A stretch of DNA of 64,000 bases from Streptomyces sp. GSL17-111 (GCF_037911585.1 NZ_JBAJNS010000001.1:4511501-4575500), one strand, 5' to 3'. Numbered from the stretch's first letter, positions 8,071-17,184 are shown. The notes: a model not told the origin generated them from the letters alone. Program-made: numbers and translations.

Positions 8071-9332
8071 GATGAGATCCTCTCCGCCCGCACGGCGGGC
8101 ATGTCGGGACGCGGTGTGCCGGACTCCAGCCAGGCCGCGTAGTCGTCCTCGACGAAGGCGGCCACCCGGGCGAAGTCCGCCCGCCGCGCCTCGTCCATCC
8201 GGTCCGTCTCCCACCCGCGCCGGTCGGTGCAGTGGTCGAACAGCGCTGCCCGGTCCACCCCGAGGGCGGACCTCGCCCGGGCGGGCCGGGCCAGCACCTC
8301 GGCGCGGGCGGCGGACAGCCGGCTCCGCCACGCGCGGCGTTCGGTGAGCCGCTCGATCCGCTCGCGCGCCGCGCGCCCCAGGCGCGTCCGCAGGGCGGGG
8401 GAGCGCACCAGCGACAGGCAGGCGTCGACGCACTGTGCGGGCGTCTCGACGAGCAGGGCGCTGTCCGTGGTGAGCAGGTCGCGGATGCCGCCCACCGGGA
8501 GCGCCACACAGGGCAGCCCGGCGAGCATCGCCTCCTGGAGCGCCTTCTCACTCGTGGCGTACGTGTAGGGGTTGAGGGGGTAGCAGAAGACGTCGAGCCC
8601 CGCGAGGAAGGCGGCCGGATCGTCCTGGAACCCCAGGAACCTCACGCGGTCGCCGATGCCCAGCCGCCGTGCCTCCGCCCGGTACTCCGCCAGGGCGCCG
8701 TCACCGGCGAACACGAAGTCGACCTCCGGGGCCGCCTCGATCACCCCTGCGGCGATCTCCATCATCGCGGCGTGCATCTTGATCGGTTCGACCGTGCCGA
8801 GGTAGCCGACGGTGATCCGCCCCTCCTCGCGCCGGGCCCGCCCCGGCCCGGGCGCCGCGGCCACCGGGCCCGCCGAGGAGAAGACACACCGGGCGGCCGG
8901 CAGCCCGGTGCTGCGGCGGTTGCTCTCGAAGCGGGGGTTGGCCGCCGCACTCGGCGTGGTCACCGTGCAGCCGTCGACGCGCGCCAGCAGCCGGTCGCTC
9001 GGACACATCCACGGAGCGTCGAAGTGGCCCCGGGAGTGCAGGAGGACGCGGGTCGCCGGCAGGTCGGCGTTGACCAGGAAGTCGTTCACGTAGGGGTTGT
9101 TCCACCACTCCACCTGCACGAGGTCGGTCTCCGCCACGGCGGCGCGGGCGGCCTCCCCGCCCGCCAGCACGGGGACGCCCGCCCGCTCGAAGACCGCGCG
9201 GTGCTCGGGGCGGGGCGGTATCAGCGAGGCGACCGTGGGCCGCGCCTCCCCGGGGCCGTCGACGCACATCCGGAGCAGCCCCACGCTGGCTCCGCCGTCG
9301 GTCACCTCCTTGATGACGTGGAGGACCCTCAC
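8067..9332 (-). CDS. Glycosyltransferase family 4-like protein
   Basis: The protein has 421 residues and a GT-B layout. The N-terminal half opens with 'VLHVIKEVTDGGAS'. The donor-binding half has 'VGYLGTVEPIK', 'FAGDGALAEYR' and the retaining-GT segment 'FCYPLNPYTYATSEKALQEAMLAGLPCVAL', cut here to its key residues: the EKALQEAM helix and the GLPCV turn. It likely transfers a nucleotide-activated sugar to the cluster product. An extra C-terminal stretch of about 60 residues after the GT fold is unassigned. The GTG start at 9332 overlaps the stop of the sulfotransferase-like gene. Confidence 0.82.
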   Translation of the reverse strand: MRVLHVIKEVTDGGASVGLLRMCVDGPGEARPTVASLIPPRPEHRAVFERAGVPVLAGGEAARAAVAETDLVQVEWWNNPYVNDFLVNADLPATRVLLHSRGHFDAPWMCPSDRLLARVDGCTVTTPSAAANPRFESNRRSTGLPAARCVFSSAGPVAAAPGPGRARREEGRITVGYLGTVEPIKMHAAMMEIAAGVIEAAPEVDFVFAGDGALAEYRAEARRLGIGDRVRFLGFQDDPAAFLAGLDVFCYPLNPYTYATSEKALQEAMLAGLPCVALPVGGIRDLLTTDSALLVETPAQCVDACLSLVRSPALRTRLGRAARERIERLTERRAWRSRLSAARAEVLARPARARSALGVDRAALFDHCTDRRGWETDRMDEARRADFARVAAFVEDDYAAWLESGTPRPDMPAVRAERISS

Positions 9333-10408
9333 CGGGCGTCGCCCCCGGCACGCCAGCGGCGGAGCAGGTCCGCGCGCGTGTGCGGGAACCCGCCGAACAG
9401 GCGCTGGTCGGCCTCCAGCGCCTCCTCGTCGGCGAGCAGCAGGAACTGGAAGAGACGGTCGTCCAGCATGCTCTCCCACCGGCCCAGCACGGCCATGTCC
9501 TGGGCCCTGCCGTCGTGGTGCAGTCCGTCGAACGAACTGCCCTCCCCGTAGGGGCTCACCCGGTTGAGCCCCTCGTCGGTGTGGTCCAGGCCGAGCCGCC
9601 GCGAGATGGCCCGCCGCTCGTCCGGGTCGCTGAACCAGGAGTTGAAGGCGATGTAGGTGTGGCCGAAGGCCCGCCTCGCGAAGTAGTCGGCGTAGCGCTT
9701 CCACAGGTCCAGCAGGTCGCGGATGCGGTAGCGGTAGGCGAAGGCGGGGTCGTCGTCGGCCTGCCGGGCGATGGACGCGGCGGTGTTGGGGAAGTCGCGC
9801 AGGACCACCACCACGTCGGAGCGCCGCGCCACCCGGGCGTTGTGCCGGAGGGGGAAGTGAGCCGGGTCGAGGTTCTCGTACCCGACGATCAGGACACGCT
9901 TCCCGGGGTCCACGGGCAGCCGCCGGTAGGTGTCGCGGTCGACGGTCAGCGTGTTGCCCTCGGTCTCGAACAGGGAGATCTCGGCGCTGTTCAGGTAGCA
10001 GACCTCCGCCTCGTCGAAGTGGCCGCGCAGCCACTCGGAAATGGCGTGGTTGGCTCCGCGCCGCAGGCCGAAGACGAAGATCGCCCGCTCGAACAGCGGC
10101 TGGGGCGCGGGGACGTCCGGCTGACCGCGCCCGGCCGCCACGGTGGCGGCCGCCGCGTGGACGTCCGCGGCCGACAGCCGCTTCGCCCGCGTGTGTTCGA
10201 GCCCGGTGTCCACGAAGCGCACGGCGGCGCTGAGCGGCGGCAGCCCGGCCAGCCGGGTCTCCGGCCCGCCCAGGGACCGCAACACCTGTTCGAGCTCGGG
10301 CGCGGGGAGTACCTGGGTGAGGTCGTGGAGCGCTCGTTCACGCTCGTTGTCGGTCCTGGCGTGTTCGAGTTCCTCAGCGGTGAACCGCTTGTTCCCCTGT
10401 GCGGACAT
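9329..10408 (-). CDS. Putative sulfotransferase-fold protein
   Basis: This 359-residue protein has a helical N-terminal region of about 110 residues, then a P-loop-like strand 'FGLRRGANHAI' and a second motif 'VVVLRDFPNTAAS'. These two resemble the 5'-phosphosulfate and 3'-phosphate binding segments of PAPS-dependent sulfotransferases. The identification is by motif only, and another P-loop transferase or kinase is possible. It is the first gene of the minus-strand operon; the ATG at 10408 follows GAGGGGG. Pairing with a glycosyltransferase suggests decoration of the product by glycosylation and sulfation. Confidence 0.55.
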   Translation of the reverse strand: MSAQGNKRFTAEELEHARTDNERERALHDLTQVLPAPELEQVLRSLGGPETRLAGLPPLSAAVRFVDTGLEHTRAKRLSAADVHAAAATVAAGRGQPDVPAPQPLFERAIFVFGLRRGANHAISEWLRGHFDEAEVCYLNSAEISLFETEGNTLTVDRDTYRRLPVDPGKRVLIVGYENLDPAHFPLRHNARVARRSDVVVVLRDFPNTAASIARQADDDPAFAYRYRIRDLLDLWKRYADYFARRAFGHTYIAFNSWFSDPDERRAISRRLGLDHTDEGLNRVSPYGEGSSFDGLHHDGRAQDMAVLGRWESMLDDRLFQFLLLADEEALEADQRLFGGFPHTRADLLRRWRAGGDAR

Positions 10409-11226
10409 GATCCCCCTCGGGCGTGGTGGTGGAGACGGTGGCGACGCGCCCCGGACGGGCAAGAGCACCGAGCGGCGTCGCCGGGTGCCGCGCCGGAACT
10501 GCGCGGCGACGGGCCGGGCGCGGCGACAAACGGGTGCGTCAGGCGGGGTTCGCGGTACGCGGTGTGCGCACGTCCGCCGGTCCGGTGTGCGGGGCGTCGA
10601 CGGGTGGTGTCACGGGTGTGTGCCATGGCGAACCACCGGCCACGCCGGAGCGCGCGGCGGCATGGGCGATGGTGGGTCTCGATCGCACTGAGATCCCGAT
10701 CCGGCCCGTCGGCCGCGGCGCTGTCCCCGTCACGAGGGGTCACGTTATCGCCCTGGGGGAGCGGGGGCCAGAGCGGGTCGTGCCGCGCGGTACCGACGCC
10801 GCCCGTCGGCTCCCCCGGGCAGTCGGACAACGGCGGCCGTTCGCGCGCCGGTTGCTCCGGAACGTCTCCACGGCTGCCGGGGAGATGCTTCCGTACGACG
10901 TCGGACGCTCGTGAGTCCGCGCCCCGCCTGCTCCGAGGGCTGGGGCTGACCTGACATCATGTGGCTTTTCCGAGGCTGAACTTGCTCCGGCCGTTCGGGT
11001 AACTCCGCCGGAGGGCGGCGGATATGGAACGGCGCGGATCAGGGGGGCGTGGTAGAACGGGGGATGTCGAGCCCGTGTTCGGCCGACCACGGCTCGACGG
11101 GTCCGATCGCGCGCCCGGCGCGCCGGGACGGCCCGGCGCTTTCCGTTTGCGGAGGCGATCGTCGTGTCATGGCGCCGGGGGCTGCGTCTCTCCCCGGGCT
11201 GTGGTCCTTCCCCTCAAGGAGACATC
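10409..11226. promoter_or_regulatory. 818-bp control region between divergent operon and ACP
   Basis: This stretch separates the minus-strand operon from the plus-strand ACP gene. Several open frames cross it, but none has a convincing start, a familiar motif or consistent codon bias. Visible elements are the hairpin at 11004-11022, a small ACATCATGT palindrome at 10954-10962 and a possible -10 hexamer TAGAAC at 11053-11058. It is unusually long for this compact neighbourhood and probably carries both divergent promoters. Confidence 0.5.
11004..11022. promoter_or_regulatory. Inverted repeat TCCGCCG-N5-CGGCGGA
   Basis: A perfect 7-bp dyad with the spacer GAGGG lies in the ACP upstream region. 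It could be an operator or a leader hairpin; no protein can be assigned. Confidence 0.35.
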
Positions 11227-11478
11227 GTGTACGAGCAGCTCAAGACCATTTTGATCACCGATCTCCACGTGGCGGAGGGCGACGTGCGGCCGGAGGCGAC
11301 CCGCGAGGAGGCGGGCCTGGACTCCCTGGCGATGGTGGAGCTGTCCATGGCGATCGGCAAGCGGCTGGGGCTGGACGTCAGCGACGACGAACTGCTGGAG
11401 GCCGCCACCGTGGGAGACCTGGCCCGGCTCGTCGAGGAGCGTGCCGCGCAGGCCGCCCAGGAGGCGTCGAGCCCTTGA
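11227..11478 (+). CDS. Free-standing acyl (or peptidyl) carrier protein
   Basis: This 83-residue carrier protein has the phosphopantetheine attachment motif 'GLDSLAMVEL' with Ser33. It differs clearly from the fatty-acid ACP at 44253, so it is a dedicated secondary-metabolism carrier. The GTG start is preceded by AAGGAG. It could hold the acyl chain used by the alpha-oxoamine synthase or the substrate of the MaoC and CitE enzymes. No ketosynthase or adenylation domain lies in the window, so loading enzymes must be elsewhere, perhaps left of base 1. Confidence 0.88.
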   Translation: MYEQLKTILITDLHVAEGDVRPEATREEAGLDSLAMVELSMAIGKRLGLDVSDDELLEAATVGDLARLVEERAAQAAQEASSP

Positions 11479-11759
11479 CGCGAAGGGGGCAAAGGGGTGA
11501 AAATGGGCAGTACACCAGGGAGCCGGAGAGCCCCACCGTCGAGGGAGACGTCCGTCGACAGAGACTCTCGTCAGGTACTGGCCAGGCCCTCGGCAGTCCC
11601 AGGGCACCGGAGCCTCAGCGACGACTGGGGCGGAGGGTGCCGACCCGGACTACCGGGGACTGTTCTGTGTGGGCCCGTGCGTCCCGCACCACCGCCTTTC
11701 CCCCTGCCGCCCCGGCGTGTGGCCGCGTCCCGCCCGCCGGTGGCCTCTAGGGTGCTCGC
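11479..11759. other. Intergenic region, nothing recognised
   Basis: This is 281 bases between the ACP and the TMEM175-like gene. No gene, strong hairpin or clear promoter was seen. It probably marks the right border of the metabolite cluster. Confidence 0.4.
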
Positions 11760-12404
11760 GTGGAACGTCCACCGGAGGCGCGCGAACAGGACAGGGCGGC
11801 GGACGAGCGCCTGGTGGCGCTGTCGGACGGCGTCTTCGCCATCGCGCTCACCATCCTCGTCCTCGATCTCTCCGTCCCGCCCGACCTCGGGCCGCAGGCG
11901 TTCCACGCCGCGCTGCGCGAGGCACTGCCCGGCATCGGGGCCTACGCGCTGAGCTTCTGGGTCATCGCCCAGCTGTGGTGGGACCACCGCCGCATCCTGG
12001 CGGCCATCCCGGAGATCGACGTGCGCGTCGTCTGGCTGACGCTCCTGGGCCTGGCCCTCGTCGCGCTGGTGCCCTTCCCCACCGCCGTCCTGGCCGACTA
12101 CTCCGAGGAGTCCTCGGCGGTCGCGCTGTACGCGGCCGTGGTCGCGGCCGTCAACGCGGTGCACCTCGCGCTGCGGGTGCTCTCGCACCGTGGCCCGGGG
12201 CAGGCGGCGTCCCCGGAGGCCCTGCGGCTCCAGCGGCTGGACGACGCCGACGTGGCCGTCGCCGTCGTGCTGTTCGGGCTGGCCGTCCCGCTGGCGTTCG
12301 TCTCACCGACCGCCGCGCTGCTGTCGTGGCTGCTCTTCCTCCCCCTCAAACCGATGATCGGCCTGCGTCAGAAGGCCGCCGCCCGGCGCGCGCGCCGTCG
12401 CTGA
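11760..12404 (+). CDS. TMEM175-like (DUF1211) membrane protein
   Basis: The 214-residue membrane protein contains the family motif 'RLVALSDGVFAIALTILVLDL' split here as 'LSDGVFAI' and 'TILVLDL'; this segment lines the pore in bacterial TMEM175 potassium channels. About six hydrophobic helices follow, with 'QLWWDHRR' in the first loop region, and the C-terminus is basic. It presumably forms a tetrameric K+-permeable channel in the cytoplasmic membrane. The GTG start at 11760 gives the usual N-terminus. It ends 28 bases from the convergent SpoIIE gene. Confidence 0.82.
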   Translation: MERPPEAREQDRAADERLVALSDGVFAIALTILVLDLSVPPDLGPQAFHAALREALPGIGAYALSFWVIAQLWWDHRRILAAIPEIDVRVVWLTLLGLALVALVPFPTAVLADYSEESSAVALYAAVVAAVNAVHLALRVLSHRGPGQAASPEALRLQRLDDADVAVAVVLFGLAVPLAFVSPTAALLSWLLFLPLKPMIGLRQKAAARRARRR

Positions 12405-12432
12405 CCGCTGCGGCCGACCGGGACGGGCACGC

Positions 12433-14208
12433 TCAGTCCGCCTCCGCCGGGAGCGGGATGTCCTGCTCGGCCCAGACGACCTTGCCCAGCGGGGTGCGGC
12501 ACGAACCCCAGCGCCGGCACAGGAGGTTGACCAGCTGAAGGCCCCGCCCGCCCTCGTCGTTCAGCGAAACGTGCTGGATCTGCGGCAGGTCGGGGCCGGT
12601 GTCGGAGACCTCCACGACGAGGCGGCTGTGCCGCAGCAGGCGCAGCCTGCCCGGCCCGCCCCCGTACCGCAGCGCGTTGCCGACCAGCTCGCTGACGACC
12701 AGTTCGGTCACGTCCGACATCTCCTCCAGCCGCCACCGGCCGAGCTGCTCGCGCACGAGCCTGCGGGCCCGCCCCGCCGCGGCGCCGTCGCTCGGCAGGT
12801 CCCACTGCCGGAGCAGGACGTCACCGCTCGGGCAGGACGCGGAGACGACGGTCACCGCTTCGTCGAACCGGTGCACGCCGGTCGGCGCGGCGTGCACCAG
12901 CTCCTCGGCGCCCAGCATCCGACCGGCCAGCAGCTCGCCCGCACGTTTGCGCAGCAGGTCGAGGCAGTGGTCCAGGTCGTCCTCACGGGTCTTGATCAAC
13001 CCGTCCGTGTAGAGCACGAGCCGGTCGCCCTCCTCGGCGGGCAGCTCGACCGCGTCGTAGGGAATGACGCCGGAGCCGAGCGGCGCGCCGACGGGCATCT
13101 CCAGGTAACGGGCGTTGCCCCGGCCGTCCACGACGAGCGGCGGGACCTGTCCGGCGGCGGCCAGCGTGTACGTCCGGTCGACGGGGTCGTGGACGGCGAC
13201 CAGGCAGGTCGCGACCTGATCCTCCTCCAGGTCGCGGGCGGCCAGGTCCAGGCGGCCCAGTACGCGTTCGGGGGCGATGTCCAGGCTCATCAGCGTGCGG
13301 GCGACGGCCCGGAGCCGGCCCATCGTGGCGGCCGCCGCCATGCCGTGGCTCATGACGTCCCCGACCACCAGCGCCGTCCGGCCTCCCGGCAGGCCGACGA
13401 CGTCGAACCAGTCGCCCCCGACACCCTGCGGCTCGTTCGCCGGCGCGTAGCAGGTGTCGACGGCCAGGCCCGGCGTCTCGGGGGTGGCGCGCGGCAGCAG
13501 GCTGCGCTGGAGGGAGACGACGGCCTGCCGCTCCCGTCCGTACATCCGGGCGTTGTCGACGTAGACGGCCGCCTTCGTGGCCAGTTCCATCGCCAGCGAC
13601 ACGTCCGTGCGGGTGAAACCGGGCCGGGTGCCGGCGCGCACGTAGTCCGCGATGCCGAGGAACACGCCCCGGGCCACCAGCGGCACCGCCATGTAGCTGT
13701 GGACACCCGCCCGCTGCATGGCCAGGGCCGCGTTCCGGGTGGGGGCGATCATCTCGTACTCGTGCGGCTCGATCCGGCTGACGAGGACCGGCTGCTGCTC
13801 CAGCAGACAGGGGTTGACCAGGCTGCCGGAACGGCGGGTGGAGAGGTCGCCGACCGGGTCGGGCTCCAGGTCGAGTTCGGGCAGTTCCGAGACGGCCATC
13901 GCGCGCGTCACGGGCAGCCGCCCGGTCGGCGGCGTCACGGGCTGCTCGCCGCGCAGGATGCTGTCGAGCACGTCGACGGCCGCCCCGTCGGCCAGCTCGG
14001 GCACCGCGTAGTCGGCGAGTTCCTGGCAGGTCCGTTCCAGGTCCAGGGTCGTGCCGATCCGGCTGCTCGCCTCGTTCAGCCAGGTCAGGCGGTCGCGCGG
14101 GGCCAGCATGGTGCCCAGCGCCTCACGCGTCCTGCGGAGCGCCGCCGAGGCCCCGCGACCCCGGCCGGAGAGCGTCCGGCGGGCCGTGGGCCTGCGCTCG
14201 AGGACCAC
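12433..14208 (-). CDS. GAF-SpoIIE phosphatase-HATPase fusion regulator
   Basis: The 591-residue protein is built in three parts. A GAF domain lies in the N-terminal third. A SpoIIE-type PP2C phosphatase follows with 'GGDWFDVVGLP' and 'VVGDVMSHGMAAAA'. At the C-terminus is an RsbW-like histidine-kinase ATPase with the N box 'SELVGNALRYGGG' and the G box 'GGRGLQLVNLL'. Such proteins act both as anti-anti-sigma phosphatase and as anti-sigma kinase in partner-switching control of sigma factors. The GTG start at 14208 is chosen because AGGAGG lies seven bases upstream; 18 more in-frame codons exist. No anti-anti-sigma gene is adjacent, so its partner is unknown. Confidence 0.85.
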   Translation of the reverse strand: MVLERRPTARRTLSGRGRGASAALRRTREALGTMLAPRDRLTWLNEASSRIGTTLDLERTCQELADYAVPELADGAAVDVLDSILRGEQPVTPPTGRLPVTRAMAVSELPELDLEPDPVGDLSTRRSGSLVNPCLLEQQPVLVSRIEPHEYEMIAPTRNAALAMQRAGVHSYMAVPLVARGVFLGIADYVRAGTRPGFTRTDVSLAMELATKAAVYVDNARMYGRERQAVVSLQRSLLPRATPETPGLAVDTCYAPANEPQGVGGDWFDVVGLPGGRTALVVGDVMSHGMAAAATMGRLRAVARTLMSLDIAPERVLGRLDLAARDLEEDQVATCLVAVHDPVDRTYTLAAAGQVPPLVVDGRGNARYLEMPVGAPLGSGVIPYDAVELPAEEGDRLVLYTDGLIKTREDDLDHCLDLLRKRAGELLAGRMLGAEELVHAAPTGVHRFDEAVTVVSASCPSGDVLLRQWDLPSDGAAAGRARRLVREQLGRWRLEEMSDVTELVVSELVGNALRYGGGPGRLRLLRHSRLVVEVSDTGPDLPQIQHVSLNDEGGRGLQLVNLLCRRWGSCRTPLGKVVWAEQDIPLPAEAD

Positions 14209-14353
14209 CGCACCACCTCCTGGACCGACCTGTGCCGTGGGCACCCCCTGGCGCTTCCCCATTCTGCCCCGTGACGGCGGAATCGGCCTCCGGGCGGCAG
14301 CGGATTTTCCGAGGTCGCCCCGTCCCGCGCCCGCCCGGTCCCGTCCCGGTGGG

Positions 14354-16513
14354 TCAGCCGTCGGGGCGCAGCAGCAGGACCGCGATGTCGTCGTGCAGGG
14401 AGCGGGAGGCGGCGGGCGCGACCAGGCGGTCGGCGAGCACGTCCAGTGGCAGGCGCCCGTCGCGCGCGAGCTGGTCGGCGATCCGCGTGACCCCTCCGGT
14501 GTAGTCGGAGCCCGGCGCCTCCACCAGGCCGTCGGTGTACAGCAGCAGCGTGCTGTCCGGCTCCAGCTCCGTCTCCCACGAGGGGTAGGTCTCCTCGGTG
14601 AAGGTGCCGAGCGGCGTGCCGCCCGGCACCTCGATGTCCCGCACGGTTCCGTCGGGGCACAGCAGCATGGGGTAGGGGTGGCCGGCGCGCACGATGCGCA
14701 GCCGCCGCCTGGCCCGGTCCACCTCCGTGATGATGCACGTGGCGAAGAGGTCGGTGTCCAGGTCGCAGAGCGTGCGGTTGGCCCAGGCCATGAGCCCCTG
14801 GGCCGAGTGGTACTCGGCGGCGCGGGCGCGCATGGCGGTGCGCATCTGCCCCATGACCGCCGCCGCCCGGGCGCTGTGCCCCTGGACGTCGCCGATGATC
14901 AGCGCGGCCCGGTCGCCGGGCAGCCGCAGGACGTCGTACCAGTCCCCGCCGACGTCCAGGCCCTCCGACCCCGGCCGGTAGCGGACGGCGACCTCCAGCC
15001 CCGGCAGCTCGGGCAGGTCGCGGGGGAGCATGAGCTGCTGCAGCTCCGTGAGGTAGCCCCGACCCGAGTCGTAGAGGGACGCCCGGGTGAGGGCCTGGGC
15101 GATGATGCCCGCCGCGGCCGTGTAGACGGTCCGGTCGTCGGGGGAGAAGCGCCGGGGCCGCGCGTAGGTGATGACGCAGCTGCCCACGAGGTTGCGGGCG
15201 GACATCAGCGGCAGGACGGCCCACGCCTGGGCGTTGTCGCCGCTGGGCGAGGCCAGCCGCTCGTCGGGGAAGCGCTCGCGGTACTCGCGCGCGGTCTCGA
15301 TGAACAGCGGCGTGCCCGCCCACACGGACCGCAGGAGCGGGTGCTCGGTGCTGACCTCGCCCAGCAGCCGCAGCTTCGGCACCTGCTCGGGGGCGTAGCC
15401 CCGGGAGCCCGCCAGCCGCAGGGTGCCGTCCTCCTCGCGCAGGAAGACGGCCAGCCGGGTACCGCCCAGCTCCCGCAGCGCCGCGGCGGCCACGGCGGAG
15501 ACGACGTCGTCGGTGGAGAGGGCGGCGGCCAGGGAGCGGGTGAGGGCGAGGATGAAGTCGCTGCGGGCCTTGCGGGCCGCTTCCCGCTCGTGCTCGTCCG
15601 TCCGGTCCTGGACGATGCCGATCATGCGCTGCGGGTTTCCCTCGCGGTTGTAGACGACCCGGCTCTCGGCCGTGATCCAGCGGACGGCGCCGTCGGGGTG
15701 CACGACGCGGTAGGTGACGTCGTACTTGCCCGTCCGGTGGCTCTTGGCGACCGCTTCCGCCACCAGGGCCCGGTCCTCGGGGTGGACGGACCTCTCGAAC
15801 GTCTCGATGCGGCCGTCGAACTCCTCGGGGCTGATGCCGAAGAGCCGGCAGGACCGCTCGTCCCAGACGACGTGGCCGGAGGGGAAGTCCCAGTCGAAGG
15901 TGCCGATGCTGGCGTTGGACAGCGCCATCTCCAGCATCGTCACCCGCCGCTGCCCTGCCGCCAGGGCCCTCGGCGGCAGTCCCTGGTCCCCGGCGGGGAC
16001 GTTCCCGCCGGTCAGGATCCGCTCCCAGCGGTGGGCGCAGGCCGTGGCCAGTGCCATCAGCCGGTACTCGACCGTGGAGTCCAGCGCGCTGCCCCGGGGT
16101 ACCCGCAGGCTGAGCGCGCCGAGGCAGGTGCCGTCCACGAGCAGGGGGACGGCGACGAACTCCGCGCTGGAGGGCAGCGGCACGCGGCCGTGGTCCTCCG
16201 GGTGGAGGTCGGGCCGCGCGTACTCACCGGCGGTCGTCCAGACCGGGCGGCTCTCCCGTACCGCGCGGGCGCACGGCAGCCAGGAGTCCACGGGGATGAC
16301 GCGGTAGGCTTCGAGGTAGGCGGCGGGCAGTCCGACGGAGGCGGTCAGCCGCAGCGATCCGTCCGCGTCCAGCCGGTACAGGACGCCGACCGCGTCCTGT
16401 ACCCGGGGCGAGAGCGCGGCCGCCGCCTCGGCCAGCAGGTCGTCCGGTTCGGCACAGGCCAGCAGCCGGACGAGCGCGTCCGCGAACCTGCCGCTGCCGT
16501 GCCCTGTGGCCAT
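14354..16513 (-). CDS. GAF-PAS-GAF-SpoIIE sensor phosphatase
   Basis: This protein has 719 residues: a first GAF-like domain (about 1-200), a PAS domain (about 205-325, beginning 'NASIGTFDWDFPSG'), a second GAF (about 335-480) and a C-terminal SpoIIE/PP2C phosphatase with 'GGDWYDVLRLPGD' and 'IIGDVQGHSARAAA'. It has no kinase domain, unlike its downstream neighbour. It likely dephosphorylates an anti-anti-sigma factor in response to a small-molecule or redox/light signal sensed by PAS and GAF. The ATG at 16513 was chosen with GAGG upstream. The two phosphatases are in tandem on the same strand, 145 bases apart. Confidence 0.85.
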   Translation of the reverse strand: MATGHGSGRFADALVRLLACAEPDDLLAEAAAALSPRVQDAVGVLYRLDADGSLRLTASVGLPAAYLEAYRVIPVDSWLPCARAVRESRPVWTTAGEYARPDLHPEDHGRVPLPSSAEFVAVPLLVDGTCLGALSLRVPRGSALDSTVEYRLMALATACAHRWERILTGGNVPAGDQGLPPRALAAGQRRVTMLEMALSNASIGTFDWDFPSGHVVWDERSCRLFGISPEEFDGRIETFERSVHPEDRALVAEAVAKSHRTGKYDVTYRVVHPDGAVRWITAESRVVYNREGNPQRMIGIVQDRTDEHEREAARKARSDFILALTRSLAAALSTDDVVSAVAAAALRELGGTRLAVFLREEDGTLRLAGSRGYAPEQVPKLRLLGEVSTEHPLLRSVWAGTPLFIETAREYRERFPDERLASPSGDNAQAWAVLPLMSARNLVGSCVITYARPRRFSPDDRTVYTAAAGIIAQALTRASLYDSGRGYLTELQQLMLPRDLPELPGLEVAVRYRPGSEGLDVGGDWYDVLRLPGDRAALIIGDVQGHSARAAAVMGQMRTAMRARAAEYHSAQGLMAWANRTLCDLDTDLFATCIITEVDRARRRLRIVRAGHPYPMLLCPDGTVRDIEVPGGTPLGTFTEETYPSWETELEPDSTLLLYTDGLVEAPGSDYTGGVTRIADQLARDGRLPLDVLADRLVAPAASRSLHDDIAVLLLRPDG

Positions 16514-16608
16514 CTCACGTCCTCGCCGCCGTTCCTCGGCCTGCTGCCATGATCCGGCACAACGGGGCGTTCCGCACGGTGCGCGGGACCGGTCGGCCCG
16601 CGACGGGG

Positions 16609-17184
16609 TCAGCCCGCGACGGGGTCGGCCCGCAGACGGGCGATCAGGCCGGCGCGGTGGAGGTCGGCCACCCCGGCCACGAGGTCGGGGTGGCGGAGCA
16701 GGGGTGCCGCCTGCCGGTCGTGGACGTCGGGGGCCGTCAGCCGCCGGAACTCGCCGAATCCGCCGGAGACGCCGGAGCCGGTCCCGTTGCCCGGGGACAG
16801 CGCCGCCACGGCGCTGCGGGCGAGCTCGGGGCAGGACAGCAGGCACGCCGCCCAGCTGGCGACCACCTCGTCCACCCAGGTCCGCCACGCCTGGTCGGGA
16901 TCGCCGGGGCCGTCGCCTGTACCGCCCGTTGGGCCCAGCAGCCGGTCCAGCCGATCGGAGCCCCCGGCCCCGGTCAGGGCCGCCAGCGCCGCGTCCACCG
17001 CCGTCGGGTAGCGCAGCCAGGCCGCGACCGTGGCCGCCTGGCGGGCCTGCGCCTCGGCCAGGGCCGCGCTCATCGCCCCGCCGACGGCCGGGTAGGCGGA
17101 GACCAGCCAGCGGGCGGTGGCGGCTATGAGGGGGGAGAGGTCGGCGGAGTAGCCCGGCACCGCGGGAGGGACGTCATCGGACAC
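16609..17184 (-). CDS. Hypothetical helical protein
   Basis: The product is not recognised. This 191-residue frame has a plausible start (ATG at 17184), Ala/Leu/Trp-rich amphipathic stretches suggesting a helical bundle, and no signal peptide or membrane span. Codon use, with GC-rich third positions, is consistent with coding. It sits on the same strand as the SpoIIE genes, about 95 bases upstream of the larger one, and may be co-transcribed with it. Confidence 0.5.
   Translation of the reverse strand: MSDDVPPAVPGYSADLSPLIAATARWLVSAYPAVGGAMSAALAEAQARQAATVAAWLRYPTAVDAALAALTGAGGSDRLDRLLGPTGGTGDGPGDPDQAWRTWVDEVVASWAACLLSCPELARSAVAALSPGNGTGSGVSGGFGEFRRLTAPDVHDRQAAPLLRHPDLVAGVADLHRAGLIARLRADPVAG

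Noticed and set aside
10423..10914. 163-codon plus-strand frame in the ACP upstream region
   Set aside because: Arg/Ala/Gly-rich throughout, no ribosome site, no family resemblance; treated as non-coding.
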